From Archilochus colubris (Eukaryota; Chordata; Aves; Apodiformes; Trochilidae): DNA of 64,000 nt. The stretch lies in the NCBI GenBank assembly GCA_023079485.1, contig CM041086.1:11168401-11232400 (forward strand). The letters are read 5' to 3'. Under the pieces are notes generated by a model. The model had not been told where the DNA came from, did no database searches, and saw nothing but the letters and a program-made list of their open reading frames with translations. This document shows, piece by piece, positions 36,142 through 47,943 of this stretch. The position numbers were made by a program, and so were the translations under genes. Each line of letters starts with the position of its first letter. Position 1 is the first letter of the stretch.

Positions 36142-36147
36142 AATAAA
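36142..36147 (+). terminator. HDX: Distal HDX poly(A) signal candidate
   Basis: AATAAA at the end of the AT-rich block that I read as 3' UTR. Base composition changes soon after (about 36.2 kb onward is less AT-rich). It is the best candidate for the distal end, but it rests only on position and motif. Confidence 0.4.
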
Positions 36148-37406
36148 GGTTAACTAACTCCTTTTCCTATATGAGGCTTTCTGTATTTATTATTGGCTTG
36201 GAAAAACTGGGTCCTTTTGAGAGTATGCAGAGTGAACTGGAGGTCAGGGCTCATCACAGGTGCCTTGGTTTGCTGCTTCCCTAATCCTCCTCCAGTTTTC
36301 TCTCTGTCCCAGGTACCAGGAACTCCTGAAATAACTCCAGGTCCTGGTTCCCTGGGCAGAACTGGAGCAGCAGTTCAGGTCCAGCAGCAGTGTGCAGGTG
36401 AACACTAGTGGGGACTGTCAGGAGCTGGATTTGGGGCATTTTCAACCCAGTTTGTGGGCTTAACAAAAAAAGCAAACAACAAGCTACTTAATTTTCACCA
36501 AGGGTTCTGAGGAGCTCACACGGTTCTCTGGGTTTATAAACCCAAAAGAAGTAATGGAAAAAAAAATGTTAACTTTACAGGAGTTTTTATTTCTTTGGAG
36601 CAGAGCTGGGTTTGGGTAAAACAGGGATCTCTGGGGGGGAAATGGGTGCTCAGAGATGGAGTGTTCCTTGGGAGGGGTGAGGAATACCTTAAATTGATTC
36701 ATTTTTACTTTATGAAGAAGCTTTTGGGAACCATATCCAGAACTTGCAGCCCTCTGTCCTTTTGAAATCTCTCTTTCCAAAACATCAACTGATGTCTCAT
36801 GGAAGCAACTGGCATGCAACACTAACAACAGCTGGGAACCATTAACAGGTGGTTTGCATTTGTTTGGTTTTATTTTTAATCATTTTGAAGGTGACTGTGA
36901 ACTCTCCATGTGCTGTGGCACTTCCTACCTTGAAAATTTCCAGAAGTAAATCCCGTGGCCTCTGACTTCAGGCAGAAATCCCAGTGATTGGTGCAACGTG
37001 CTGATGGAAATCTGGCAAAACTTGTTAGAGCCACTGACTGTTTGCTGCTTGAGCAAATGTAGGTGATGGAAATAAGAGCAGAGCTGTCCTGGGGAGCTCA
37101 CAGTGTGGTACCACAGCTACAGGAAAGAAATAAAAGTGATTATTCTGTTGGCAGGTGGCAGTGCAGCCTCATCCCTGCAGCACAGGGTCACTAAAAAACT
37201 TCTCAGTGCTGTAAAGCCAACCAAATTCGCCAAAAAACTCAGAGCTAAGACCAAATTAAGGTTCTGTGGTGATGGCTGCAGCAGAGGAGGTTAAAAAAAC
37301 AAACAAAACAGGGAAGCAGATGAATAAAGGGGCGCCTGGCGCTAAAGATTTAGTAACAAAGTCATAGGTGACACCAAGTTGGATGTTTTGGTGGCCGGAG
37401 CTGCAG

Positions 37407-37421
37407 TGCCACCTGGTGGCG
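37407..37421 (+). promoter_or_regulatory. CTCF-like binding site
   Basis: TGCCACCTGGTGGCG closely fits the CTCF core (GCCACCAGGGGGCGC type). Its heart CCACC-T-GGTGG is a near-palindrome, so orientation is ambiguous. It lies about 1.3 kb past the presumed HDX transcript end, within a local patch that has more CpG than its surroundings (GGGGCGCCTGGCGC at about 37330). Confidence 0.5.
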
Positions 37422-38514
37422 AAAAACTCCAGCAACTGGAGGAAAAAAGTCTTGAACTGTCCCCATACTTCAGAGTGAGCAACTATTTTGTTATCGAAAT
37501 GAAAATTAAATCTTTTAGTAAAACAAGGCATCCTCCTTGTGACCATTAGAGCAGCTGCAGAAGTTGAACATCAGTCTTAAATTTGTTTAGGTTTTGGGGG
37601 GGTTTTATCATTAATCCAGGGCTGTGCAGAAATAATAACCAAATAGAATTTTGGGACAGCTATTTTTGCAAAGCCAATGAACAAGAAGCAAGCACTTATC
37701 AGGTACACAGAATTCCCTGGAGCTGTTCAAACCTGAAGGAAATTATTCCCAGAAATTAAAGTGAAGCATCTAAACAGCCTGACATGGAGCCTTCCAGCTG
37801 TGTTGTAATCTCTCCTGTCTGTCTGCTTTTCTGCAAGAAATGCCTGGGGAAAAAAGTGTATTTTCTGGTTATTGACTTGCAGATGTTTGGTTTATTTTAG
37901 TAGGGACAAAAGGAAGAATAAAAGGGGAGTTCTGTTATTCCTACCAAGATTTTTATACTTCAGCTAATATTTTATAAGACTTTCTTTGTTATTTTTCATT
38001 AGAAATCCAGAATAATGGACTGTGTGAAATCTTTCACTAAAAATTCATTTGGCCTTTTTTTTTTTTTTCTTTGAAAGAAATATTCTCACCAGCTCCCATC
38101 TTCCCACAACAGCCTCCTCCTCTCTTCCATTTAAGGTGAAGTTTTCAGTTCCTGCCCACTCCCCCTTTCATCAGAAGAGGTTTGGGTACAGATGCCCCCG
38201 GGGTTGGGGTGGGGAGGAGGACACAATCCCACTTGGCCCCTCACTTCCACCTCACTTTGGTGCCTCTTGGGCTGGGAGGCCTGAAAAACCAGACCACAAA
38301 GTTGTCACCTGGGTGTGAGGCCAGGTCTGTCCTTCCCCTCTGAGGAGGGCAGCAAGGTTGGGTTGTTCTTTCTGGTGGGCAGGGCTGGAACTTCTGCCAG
38401 GACTGAGCTTCTCCTTGTTATGTTTGCTTCTGAGTAGCTGGAGCCCTGTTTGAAAACTTCCTTGGTGTGTTGTGGCTTAGAAACTGGAGCAGTTTAGAAG
38501 AGAGCAGGTGGTTG

Positions 38515-38581
38515 TAGCTCCCATGGATTTGTCTCACCTTCCCAGGTAGCTCCCGTGGATTTGTTTCCTCACCTTCCCAGG
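38515..38581. repeat. Imperfect tandem duplication, two ~33-bp copies
   Basis: TAGCTCCCATGGATTTGT...CTCACCTTCCCAGG (38515-38546) is followed directly by TAGCTCCCGTGGATTTGT...CCTCACCTTCCCAGG (38547-38581). The copies differ by one substitution and a 3-base insertion. Confidence 0.9.
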
Positions 38582-38776
38582 TGACCACTTGGTTCAGAAA
38601 GCCAAGGGCTGTGGAATGAGTTTTTTCTTCCCCATGTCACCAAACTGGTGATGCTGGTGTGAGGCTGACCCAGGGTCCTGCCCAGGAGCATCTTTTCTCC
38701 CTGCAGCTGGCACTGGGTCTTTAGGTAACCCCAGGTGCAAGTGCTGTGCCTGGAGCTGCTCCCAGGGCTCCCTCCT

Positions 38777-38935
38777 GGGGTAGGAAGGGGAGGGGGGAAA
38801 GGAGTCATGGAGGCTAAAAGGAAAGGGAATATAGATAGAATGAGGGATGGAAAGGAGGAAAGAAACAAAGTGTGTAAGATGAGAAAGCTGGTGGGAGGAG
38901 GTAGAGATCAAGGGCAGGGGAGAAGAACAAAAACA
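38777..38935. repeat. Purine-rich tract
   Basis: About 160 bases with a large excess of A and G on the plus strand (runs such as GGAAGGGGAGGGGGGAAAGG and GGATGGAAAGGAGGAAAG). It is low complexity and accounts for the long open frames on both strands here. Confidence 0.75.
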
Positions 38936-40193
38936 CCCATGGATGCACTTGGAACAGAGGGGACTTAAAAGTGAATTAAAAGACAACCAGCAAGTTCCCC
39001 CCCCTCCATCAGAGAGGGATGGAGTCTGAAGCAGCAAAGCTGCAGCCACACCAGGAGGACACATCTGAGGACAGCCAAGTCACTGAGGTGGCACCTGCCA
39101 GCAGATCAGCTCTGCCTTCCAGGTATGTCTGACCCAGACTGCAGGTTGATTTGCCTGGGTTTTATATTCTGTTAATACCTGGTGTATTAGTTGCAAACCC
39201 ATTGCAACCAAAATCCCTTAGACCTCATTTCCAATAATAGTAAGAAAATGGCTCACTGTGAGCTGAGCTGTGAATAGACTTTATGAATTCTGCCAGAAAT
39301 TTGATATTGAATTATTTCTTTATGCCCACATCTTTCCTGGTTTTCTTAATTCTGCCAAATATTTAGCTCATCAATCTCTTCTCTCAGCAACCCACACTCT
39401 CCTAGCTACATATTCCCATTTTTGGGCCATTATTTCAAATTTCATGATTTTCACAGAGCTGGCCAAAAAAGCAGAACTGATCTGAGAGGAGCAGAACAAA
39501 TAAAACTGTTCAGTTTGATCAGGTTATTGGCTGCCAAGCAGCAGGGTTTGAACCCAACGAGGTAAACCTGAGTGATCATAGAACACTCTTTTCCTGCCTG
39601 GCACCAACCCTTGACCCAGGCTCCTTCTCTTGACCCTCTAAGGAGGCTTTTTGCCACCCCATGTGCTCAGGGACAGGAGAAGAGGATTTTCCCATGCTCT
39701 GTGATCACTTGTTCACTGTTCTCTGAATTTCATTTCCTTAGAGCATTAATTTACCTAAAATTTCTTCTTGCAAAACCTTGAGTGCTTGGCTGACAACGTC
39801 ATTTCTTGCTGCCACCAATGGGATGTGAGCTCAGGAGTTGACTGCTCTGATGTTTCCTTCTCGAGCAGCAGAATGAACATACAAGTTCTTAATTTCCAGA
39901 GAATGTGTTGCTTATTTCTGTGAATGACACAGGGAAAAAACAATGAGAAATTAAGTCAGCCTCAACAATCAGCTAAGAGAAACCCCCTATTTTGTGCAAA
40001 AAATTCCTAAAGAAGAGCTGTAGCACTTGTGTATATTCTCTTTCAGTGATTTTTCCTCCCCTTTAAATCAACTTTCAGCAGAGGAAGCCATTTAAGAGAA
40101 CAGATGTTCAGCATTCCCTGTTGCTCTGTCCTGCTGCAGGGGGGACAGGAGTGGCTGGGACTGGTGGAGCTGTTCCCTGAGGTGCTGCCAGCT

Positions 40194-40229
40194 GGGATGG
40201 GAACAGGGATGGGGACAGGGATGGGGACA
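40194..40229. repeat. 12-bp minisatellite, 3 copies
   Basis: GGGATGGGAACA followed by two copies of GGGATGGGGACA. The minus strand would encode an Ile-Pro-Val-Pro repeat, but there is no evidence of a gene. Confidence 0.9.
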
Positions 40230-40389
40230 GGCAGCATTGCTGACTGCTGGCTGCTCCCACGCTGGAGCAATGTGTTGATTCACTCTGGAATTGATTTGGG
40301 CAACTGGAGACAATTGGTTTCCAAGATACCACAGATATTTCAATATTCCTAACGCTGGCAGTATATTATATTTAAATGTTGATGTAAAA

Positions 40390-40414
40390 TGTGTGTGTGT
40401 GTGTATATATATAT
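40390..40414. repeat. (GT)n(AT)n compound microsatellite
   Basis: About seven GT units run directly into about five AT units. Confidence 0.9.
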
Positions 40415-41330
40415 CTACACTGAACTGCAAATGTAGAGCTAGGCAGGGGAGGGTGGGGATCTGCTGGCAGCTGGTTCTGTGGGTGGCCCCTCTCTGAGTC
40501 AACATCTCAGCACAGCCTCAGAGGTTCCCATTTCCTCTCCTGCCCTGGGGTTTTTAGGGGAGCATTTTTGTTAAAAGGAAATTCGTGTATGTAGAGGAAG
40601 AGGAGAAAGCTGTGAAGTAGGCAGGAGGGGAGGAGGAGCCCAGCAAGGTGGATGGGGACATGTGGTTCACCCCATCTTTGGCTCTGCAGGTGCAGCAAAG
40701 TTTTGGCAAAGACAAGGTTTAAAATATGTTAGGAGTGGAGATAAAACAAAGGCTTGGATTTGTGTCCTCTCAGCCTTGTGACCATCATGATTTGGATCTG
40801 AATTTAAAGTTGAAATCCATGGCCACCCCAATCCTCTTTTTACCCTTCTCTTGGGTGTAGGAAGCAGCAGGAAATGTAAGGGGAAAGAACCAAACCAGCT
40901 TGGAACTACAGGTGCTGAAGACACATTAAACTGATGGACAAAATGTCAGTGAAGTCCATAATGGAGAAAGATGAGACTGGAAAACTGGACTGGACAGGAC
41001 AGCACTGTCAGTGGGGTGACAAATGCACCCAGAGACAAACACAGAGGCCTTGGGGTAGAAAGGAGGAGTGGGGGTGAGTGGGAACCACATCACGAGAGCC
41101 TCCTCCCTGGGGTGAAGTGGAGCTGCTTGGGGTTGATGAAATCAGAAATAGGGTTGGAGAAGTCACCCAAAGACCAGCATGTCACTGGGACTGCACTGGT
41201 TTGGCTGGGGCTCAGGAGGAACAGACTCAGCACCACTCTGTGTGCTGCTGCTGAGGCTGTCTGTAGGTGTAGCAGTGGGATGAAATGACAGCTGATTTTT
41301 GGCTCAATAAGGAAAAAATAAAACCCAACC

Positions 41331-41349
41331 TTTTTTTTTTTTTTTTTTT
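41331..41349 (+). repeat. T19 homopolymer
   Basis: Nineteen consecutive T bases in the intergenic region. Confidence 0.9.
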
Positions 41350-41682
41350 CCTGTGTCATTACAGCCTCACTATGAGCTACATATGGTGTTTGGTTTGGGT
41401 TGTTTTTTTTCCATTGAAACATTTTGGGACTGTATTAGATGCAAAAGAAAAAAAAATAAAATGTGTGCAAAAAATAATCACTTGTGTTAAAAGCAGTATA
41501 ATAATAATTATAAGCAAGAATCCAAATGCAGTGTCCTGATCAGGAGGTTTTAAAGGCTGCTTTTACCCTTATCTAATACTAATGTTGGGTTACATATGCT
41601 TCTGCTGGTGGCCTCAGGTGAGGCCAATCAATGAGGTGATAAAGGGGCAGCATCCAGCACTGCTCTGGTAACTGCAGTGGTA

Positions 41683-41748
41683 GTGGAGCAAGGGTTGGAC
41701 TTGATGATCTCAGAGGTCCCTTCCAACCCAGCTGATTCTATGATTCTT
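41683..41748 (+). mobile_element. CR1 LINE 3' tail fragment, sense
   Basis: GAGCAAGGGTTGGACTTGAT, GATCTCAGAGGTCCCTTCC and AACCCAGCTGATTCTATGAT match the last ~65 bases of avian CR1, including the ATTCTATGATTCT terminal repeat. It is very short but close to consensus, so it is probably younger than the copy at 1.5 kb. Confidence 0.88.
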
Positions 41749-44700
41749 TTCCATACTCTGAGAATTTTACTTATGAGTATTCTTTCTCAAAGTATTTTTT
41801 TAGGAAAGAGAAAGAGATCAAGGAAAGAGATCTTGAACTGCTTCTACTCCTGCTCTGAAACAGCCTCGGTAACTCCAGCTTCCTCTAAGCCAAGATCTGA
41901 CCCAAAAACTTCAATTTGCATGGTTTTGGTGACTCCTTACCTGGTCAGTCATTAACATATAAGCCTTTTAAATGTGTATTTCTTATCTGTAGTAAAACGG
42001 GGGGATTGTATCCCTCAGGGGATCTGGCACTGGTGGAAAGGGGAAGCAATGCTGACCCTTCCCAGCTCAGCCCCTGGCTGGAGCAGAACTTTTCTCAGAT
42101 GTTGTTGCTGAAACATTTCTGAACGTGCTGCAGCAGGATCCTGATAACCCACGTGTACAACCAGAGCTCCCCAAGGACTTGGAATCTCTCCGGAGATCTG
42201 AAGGACAAAGCAAAAAGGTTTTTGCAGCTCCCAGTGAAATGGATGCCAGCTGAGGAATGGACAGTCTGGAGGCAAACCAGCTGGTCCTGTAGCACTCCAT
42301 GTGCTTAATAATTTTCAGCAGACACAGAGAGAAATTAAAAGACAAATTGAGAAGCTCTGTACTCCATGGAGATAAAACAGAGGGAAGATGTTTTTACATA
42401 GAGAGTGGGATGAAGAGAAAAACAAGGGCTGAGCGACCTGCTTGTCATTTGGGGGATTAAAGGACCCTGTAAAAGCTTGAACCATGATTTCCTGCTCAAA
42501 AGCAATTTGAGGGAGGAGGGATTGAGGTTCTCGGGGTGTGAGTCTATAGAAAATCCTGTGTGTGAATATTTCAGTAATGTTGAAATGAAATGCATCAGCT
42601 GCTGTTTTGGCAGGTGCTGCTCAAAACAAACCACCAAGCCCTGAAGATTAATCACCCACTTTGGAGGCTGGGCTTTGGTTAGGAGCTGTTTGGTCGGGCT
42701 GAGCAGCCAAGGTGTTTTGTAGGTGAGTTGCTTTTTTGTTTTGTTCGGTTTTGTTTTCCAGCTGAAGAGAGTAGAATGAAATGTAGGTGTCACTTTGACG
42801 TGCCAACAGCATTAAAAAAGCACTCCCAGAGTCTCAAAACAGCTATGGAAGAAGCCAGAACTAAGGGGCTGAAGTTAAACAAACAGGCAGACAAACAAGG
42901 AATGACAATTTTCAGTTCCCCTGAGCTTTCTGTGGGGTGAGTAGATCTATCAGTGTGACACAAGCAGAGTCCAGAGGAAACTCTGAGAACTCAGCACGAT
43001 GTTTTATGGAGGAAAAATCTTCCATGAAGAAAATATCTAGGGCAAAGTGTTCTCCCATGTTGAAAACACATTTACTCCATCAAAATCCTGACTTTGTAGT
43101 GGGACTTGGGCACTGTGGAAGCCTTGTGCTGCTCCTGCTCTCAGATAAGCATCATCCTTTTCCCCCAGAATGTTATCTTTCAGTATTAAGTGGTTATTTC
43201 AGGCTGTTAGTACAGACAGAATCTGTCCCTGAGTGAAAATATCTTCCATCTAGTAAGCCAAATGAGCAATATTAGTAGCTGGATGTTACGTGTCTGTAAA
43301 AAGATAACTTTGTAACTGTCTTATAAAAACAAGGAGAACTTTGTCAAACAGAAGAAATGCTTCACTTCATTGCTCTGAGTGTAACAATTGTGCTTAATCA
43401 CCCCTTGTCTTGTCATTATAGATTTAGCGGGGTGTTCTGATTTTAAGAGTTCTCAGAGTTGATGGGCTTTAGAACAGCATCACTGGAAGGCAGTTGTGGT
43501 GCTCTAAAAGACATAATTTCACATTAAATCTGAAGCTGCAGAGCTGCTCACCCAGCCACATGCTGCCTAAAGACCTCACTGCTGAGCTCAGTGACAATTT
43601 TAGTGTTCATTTAACAAGGACGACTTCGTTCTTGGAGTTGAACTTCAGCCCTTTATCATCTGTTTATGTGCACTTCTACACACTTTAAAAATTTTCAAAT
43701 TAATACTTCAATATGAATATTTAAAGTATTTTAATTCTGACTATCTCTTTCAGTGGTTTCTGTAATTACAAGGTACGTCATTCACTTTTGATTTAAATAT
43801 GCTTCCTTCCCACACAAACCCAGCATTATTTCTTTTTTTCCCTTAGGTTACTGTTAGCATAGTTTTTAAAGTGAGCCTTATTTTCTTTTTAATATTAAGA
43901 AACCAGATCCTCCTCTTTTTGAGAGTCCTGCCCTGCTGCTTTTTTGCTGTCCTTCCAAAGATGGTATTTTATTATCCTTACGTTAGCTGCAGGAAAAAAT
44001 ATCAAGGGCTCCTCCTCTTTCTATTAGATAAAGTTTGATGCTCAGAATTAGAAGTTTGGGGAAAAAAAAAAAAGCATCTAATGAAAACAGCACATTACTT
44101 CCCCAGATATAAGGTACACCAGTGATTCTACACTCCAGGGTATTGAGCAGCAGCCCATTTATGTGCTGGGGTCAGGATGATCTGAGCTACAGTTGTAGCT
44201 GAAAAGAGGAAAGGTACAAAACCATCCCTAGAGCACTTTCCAGGGGTGCAGAGGGGTTTATTGTTGCCAGAAATTAATTCCATTGCATACTGCTGACACT
44301 GCTAGGAGAGGAGTGGCTTTGCTCATGGAGTTTTCCAAACTTTAGAGAGAAGCAGCACTGCCCAGTCAGTGCTATGGGATTGTATTTTGCTGCAGCCTTT
44401 GCCTTCTTCCCTCTCCCCTGAAGCCTGCCCAGGCACCAGCAGCATTCCAACACCAGGGCTCTCCATCCAGCTCCTTTCTCCTGTGTTTTTTAAGGTCTTG
44501 TCATATCAGCTGCAGGGCTCGGTTCCAAATTGCTTAAATTCAGCAAAACACCACTCACTGTTGAAATGTTGTTAACTTATACCAGGCCTGAGCTGACCTT
44601 TTGTAGCTTTGTAGGGTTTTATTTGTAGGGTTTTCAGGATACCCCCCGCAAGCATTATTCTTCCCGTTAACAGAAGATTATTTCTTGTTTACTCTGTAGT

Positions 44701-46553
44701 GGTCTGCTGATGGTCTGCTCTGCTGGGTGAGAGCCATTCTTTAAAAGTCTGACCTCATTCTATGAGATGCTTCCTCTGTTGAGTGCTCTCATTCCTCACT
44801 GAGGCTGATACACAATGTTTACTGAAAAAATCTCCCATTAGAGGCTGTGCAAATCCTCCTCTCAGATGGTGAGGACTCTGTTTCTTCCTCATCAGTAACA
44901 AGTCTCTTCCTCTGACATTTTTTTCCTGCTTTCATCTGCTCTGCCATGGCTACTGATCAATGCCTGACAGCTCATCATTGAAAGGAGAAGCAGCTCTTTC
45001 AGTGGCCCAGTCAACTTGTTGAAAACTCCTCATAACCTGCTCATCCTCGTAGGTTTATGGCAAATGGGAAATTATTGCCAAGGACAGGGAAGGTCTCTGG
45101 GAAGAACTGGGAGGTTGTGTCCTTTCCTAACTAACCATTCAGCTGCCCTGCGACCACTGCCTTCTGTTAGAGCAGCAGAAGAGGCAAGATAATGAAATGA
45201 ACTGCCAAGCGTTTTGTGGTGTTGCCTTGTATGACAGATAAATGATATTTAAAGATAAATTGCAGCTGTAATTGCTGCTTCAGATTTGTCCTGAGGAAAG
45301 CACAATGTGAGTGGGATAAAGAGTTGTGACTTTGCTGGCAGTGCTGCCTGATCAGATAGCACTGGCAGGGCTGAGCAGTGGACTCCTGCAGAGCAGCAAT
45401 TAAATCAGAAAGACACAAAAGGAGCAGGTTAGAAAGATGCTCATAGATTTATATGAATATATTTTATATTTATAATATATATGAGTTATGGTGCCTTGAG
45501 ATTCTGTGTTTAACAGACATGTGTAAGGCCAGCTGAGAGGCAGGGAGCTGGAGGCATCTTAGTCTTTTAAACAATTCAGTATACAGCTGCAAAGGGTTCT
45601 CTGCCTAGACAGCCTGCCTGGTGTAAAGTTTCTAGTTAGTTCTAGTCACTTACCTGCTCATCTACATGTAATACTGTTATTTGTCTAATTGTTTCTATTC
45701 CTGTATGTTTGGTAGGTAAAAATGCAGTAAAGCCATTAGGCAGGAAAGTAGTTGAGAAGATTATTCTGTTATCAGTCATGACTAAGATGGAGAGAGATAC
45801 ACTAGCAAGGCATTGTTCCTAAAATAGAGATCTTGCAAACAAGAACTGTCTGTCAAATGAGGTTTAAATTAAATTCCTGATAGCAATTACTTACAGAATG
45901 ATTGTGCTCCCATTGAAATTATTATGAATATTGTTACCACTTTTAATGGCAAGAAAAGTTGGGCTCCAGATTCTGGTTCTGAAACATATTTCAAAATGTC
46001 CTCAGGTGTTGTTGTGTGCTTATAACCTGAGGAACCCAAAGTCACAGTGCTGCAAAACGGGTGTGTGGCTGAGTGGTGGCTTCCAGCAAGATTCTGTGTG
46101 AAAATGAATTCACCTGGGGAATGGGCACTGGCAGGAAGTATTGAATGGCCACAAAGAAGTGACCTCACTGGGAAGAGAACTGATGAAGAGAAGAAATGTG
46201 ATGTGCCTTCCAAATAAAGAACTGATGAGTCAAGTTGTGCCCCAATTGGAACAAAAGCAAAGTCAACAAGGCTTGAAAATAACCTTGATGGTAGTGGAGA
46301 CAAAACACCCATCAGTTAAAGCTTTGCTGACCCCCTGAAGCCAGAGGAAGAGCAGGGGGCTGGGGAGGGGCACTGGTTTATTTTATTTCAGGAGCAGGGT
46401 TTTTTTAAGTACCACTGCTACAGCAATTATCTGAAGACCTAAGGTAATATTAGTGAAGTGGTGTTCAGCAACCTACTCTCTCTTCCCAGTAATATATCTA
46501 TTACTCATGCAGTGAAGTCTTCTTGTTCCACCATATGGAGAAAATTATTTCTA

Positions 46554-46572
46554 AATATATATATATATATAT
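46554..46572. repeat. (AT)n microsatellite
   Basis: Uninterrupted alternating A and T across this span. Confidence 0.9.
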
Positions 46573-47915
46573 TTAAAATCACTATCTGCAAGACACAAAC
46601 AGCTCCTGTTGAATTATTTCTGACAGACACCAAGTCCCAGTTTCATCTTCCAGGTTAAGACATTTTTCTAAGCATGGCACAGTAGGAAATTAATTATAAT
46701 CTTCCAAAATGGAAAGAATTTTCACCTGAGATGATTGGGATACTGGTTCAAACATCCTATGTGGGCTTGTAGCTAAGTTTAGGAACTGGCACCATCTTAG
46801 GCTCTGTATCATTTCAGAAGCAACACCCTCTGCTGTCACAAAAACTTCCTGAATGTTGAGATCATAATGATTTTAGATGCAATCAGTTCCTTAAGTATTC
46901 ATCATTGTTGATACATTTGCATATTAGAACATGACAATGGTTTATTCTGTGCTCTGAGGATAAACTCGCTGGGAATCCAAGCTGAATTTTTCAGGCTTGG
47001 ATTTAGCTTCAAGGATTAAACTGGATTGAAGGCAAATACTGACTCAAGTTTTGGAAAATGCAAAAGTGAGATGCTGTTTAAAAAAAAATAAATTATAAAC
47101 TATCAATCATTTGTGGTAGATTTGCCATCTGTTGGTGTGTTCACACTGCTGTGGTGACTTATTCAATATTTAATTCCTTTTTCTGACCTGCATTTGGCTC
47201 AGCTAACCTTAAGGGTTTATATGAGGAAGACAGTTGCTCAAGTTTTCTTCCGTAGCCTTCAGAGAAAACCCTGAATTTCCAAGGAAAACGCTACTGATAA
47301 GGTTTGATAAAGTAAAGTGAGTGTTCAGGCTTCTCCTGTAAGTCAGAGTTTGGAGCACATCCATAGTTCTCTGCTGGACTTCTCTAAGCACAGAGTCCAA
47401 AACAGTGCACAGTCTGAGTATCCACCTCTGCAGTGTTGTTTCTGAATGTAAAACAAAATCCCTCCTTACTCAGTCACAGCCTGTGGTAGTTATTTTCTAT
47501 TTGTTTCCCAATTGCTGGTGAAAATGTGTACAGAGAAACAGGACTTCCCTCACCCTTCATTCACGAGTGACTAAACAGCCCAGGACAATTCAGACTTTCT
47601 GGAAAGCTCAGGCAAATTGATGGAAGAAATATCCATCAAGATTGTGCCATGAAAGATGATACCACCTCTGGCACATGAAACCTCAGTTGATGGAGGCTGA
47701 AAACAAATCCTGGGGAAGTATTCTTAGCTACCTCATGCCCTGTTTGTATTTTTTGTCTGGCATCTCCTTTCTTGGCCAGTGCTGGAGACAGGATGCTGGA
47801 TGTTTAATTTGAGTGTATATAGATTTTTGTTGACCATATAGAATTCTGGAGATGTGTCAGGTGGCTGGCTGCCAGCACTCACTTGTATTTTGGGGAAAAA
47901 AATATTGTAGCATAT

Positions 47916-47943
47916 TTAATTTCAAAATGCATTTTGAAATTAA
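47916..47943. repeat. 28-bp perfect palindrome
   Basis: The left arm TTAATTTCAAAATG (47916-47929) is exactly reverse-complementary to the right arm CATTTTGAAATTAA (47930-47943) with no spacer; the centre is ATGCAT. A second 12-bp palindrome, TAAGAATTCTTA, follows at 47951-47962. Confidence 0.95.

Larger units (their letters stand above)
29161..36165 (+). other. HDX: Probable HDX 3' untranslated region (long form)
   Basis: The sequence after the stop is AT-rich, contains many short T and A runs and has no supportable coding exon. Possible poly(A) signals include AATAAA at 29498, 33128, 33981 and 36142. The part from about 34700 to 36150 is especially AT-rich, with repeated ATTTA and TGTA words typical of regulated 3' UTRs, including TGTAAATA (34496-34503), which fits a Pumilio site. 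A long 3' UTR is my recollection for human HDX. The exact end is inferred, not seen; part of this span could be intergenic. Confidence 0.5.

Noticed and set aside
38594..39064. 156-codon minus-strand frame
   Set aside because: Arises from the purine-rich tract; the product is Pro/Ser/Leu-rich low complexity without any domain.
40092..40505. 137-codon minus-strand frame with an Ile-Pro-Val-Pro-type repeat
   Set aside because: The repeat comes from the 12-bp minisatellite and the GT/AT microsatellite; no splice or promoter signals support a gene.
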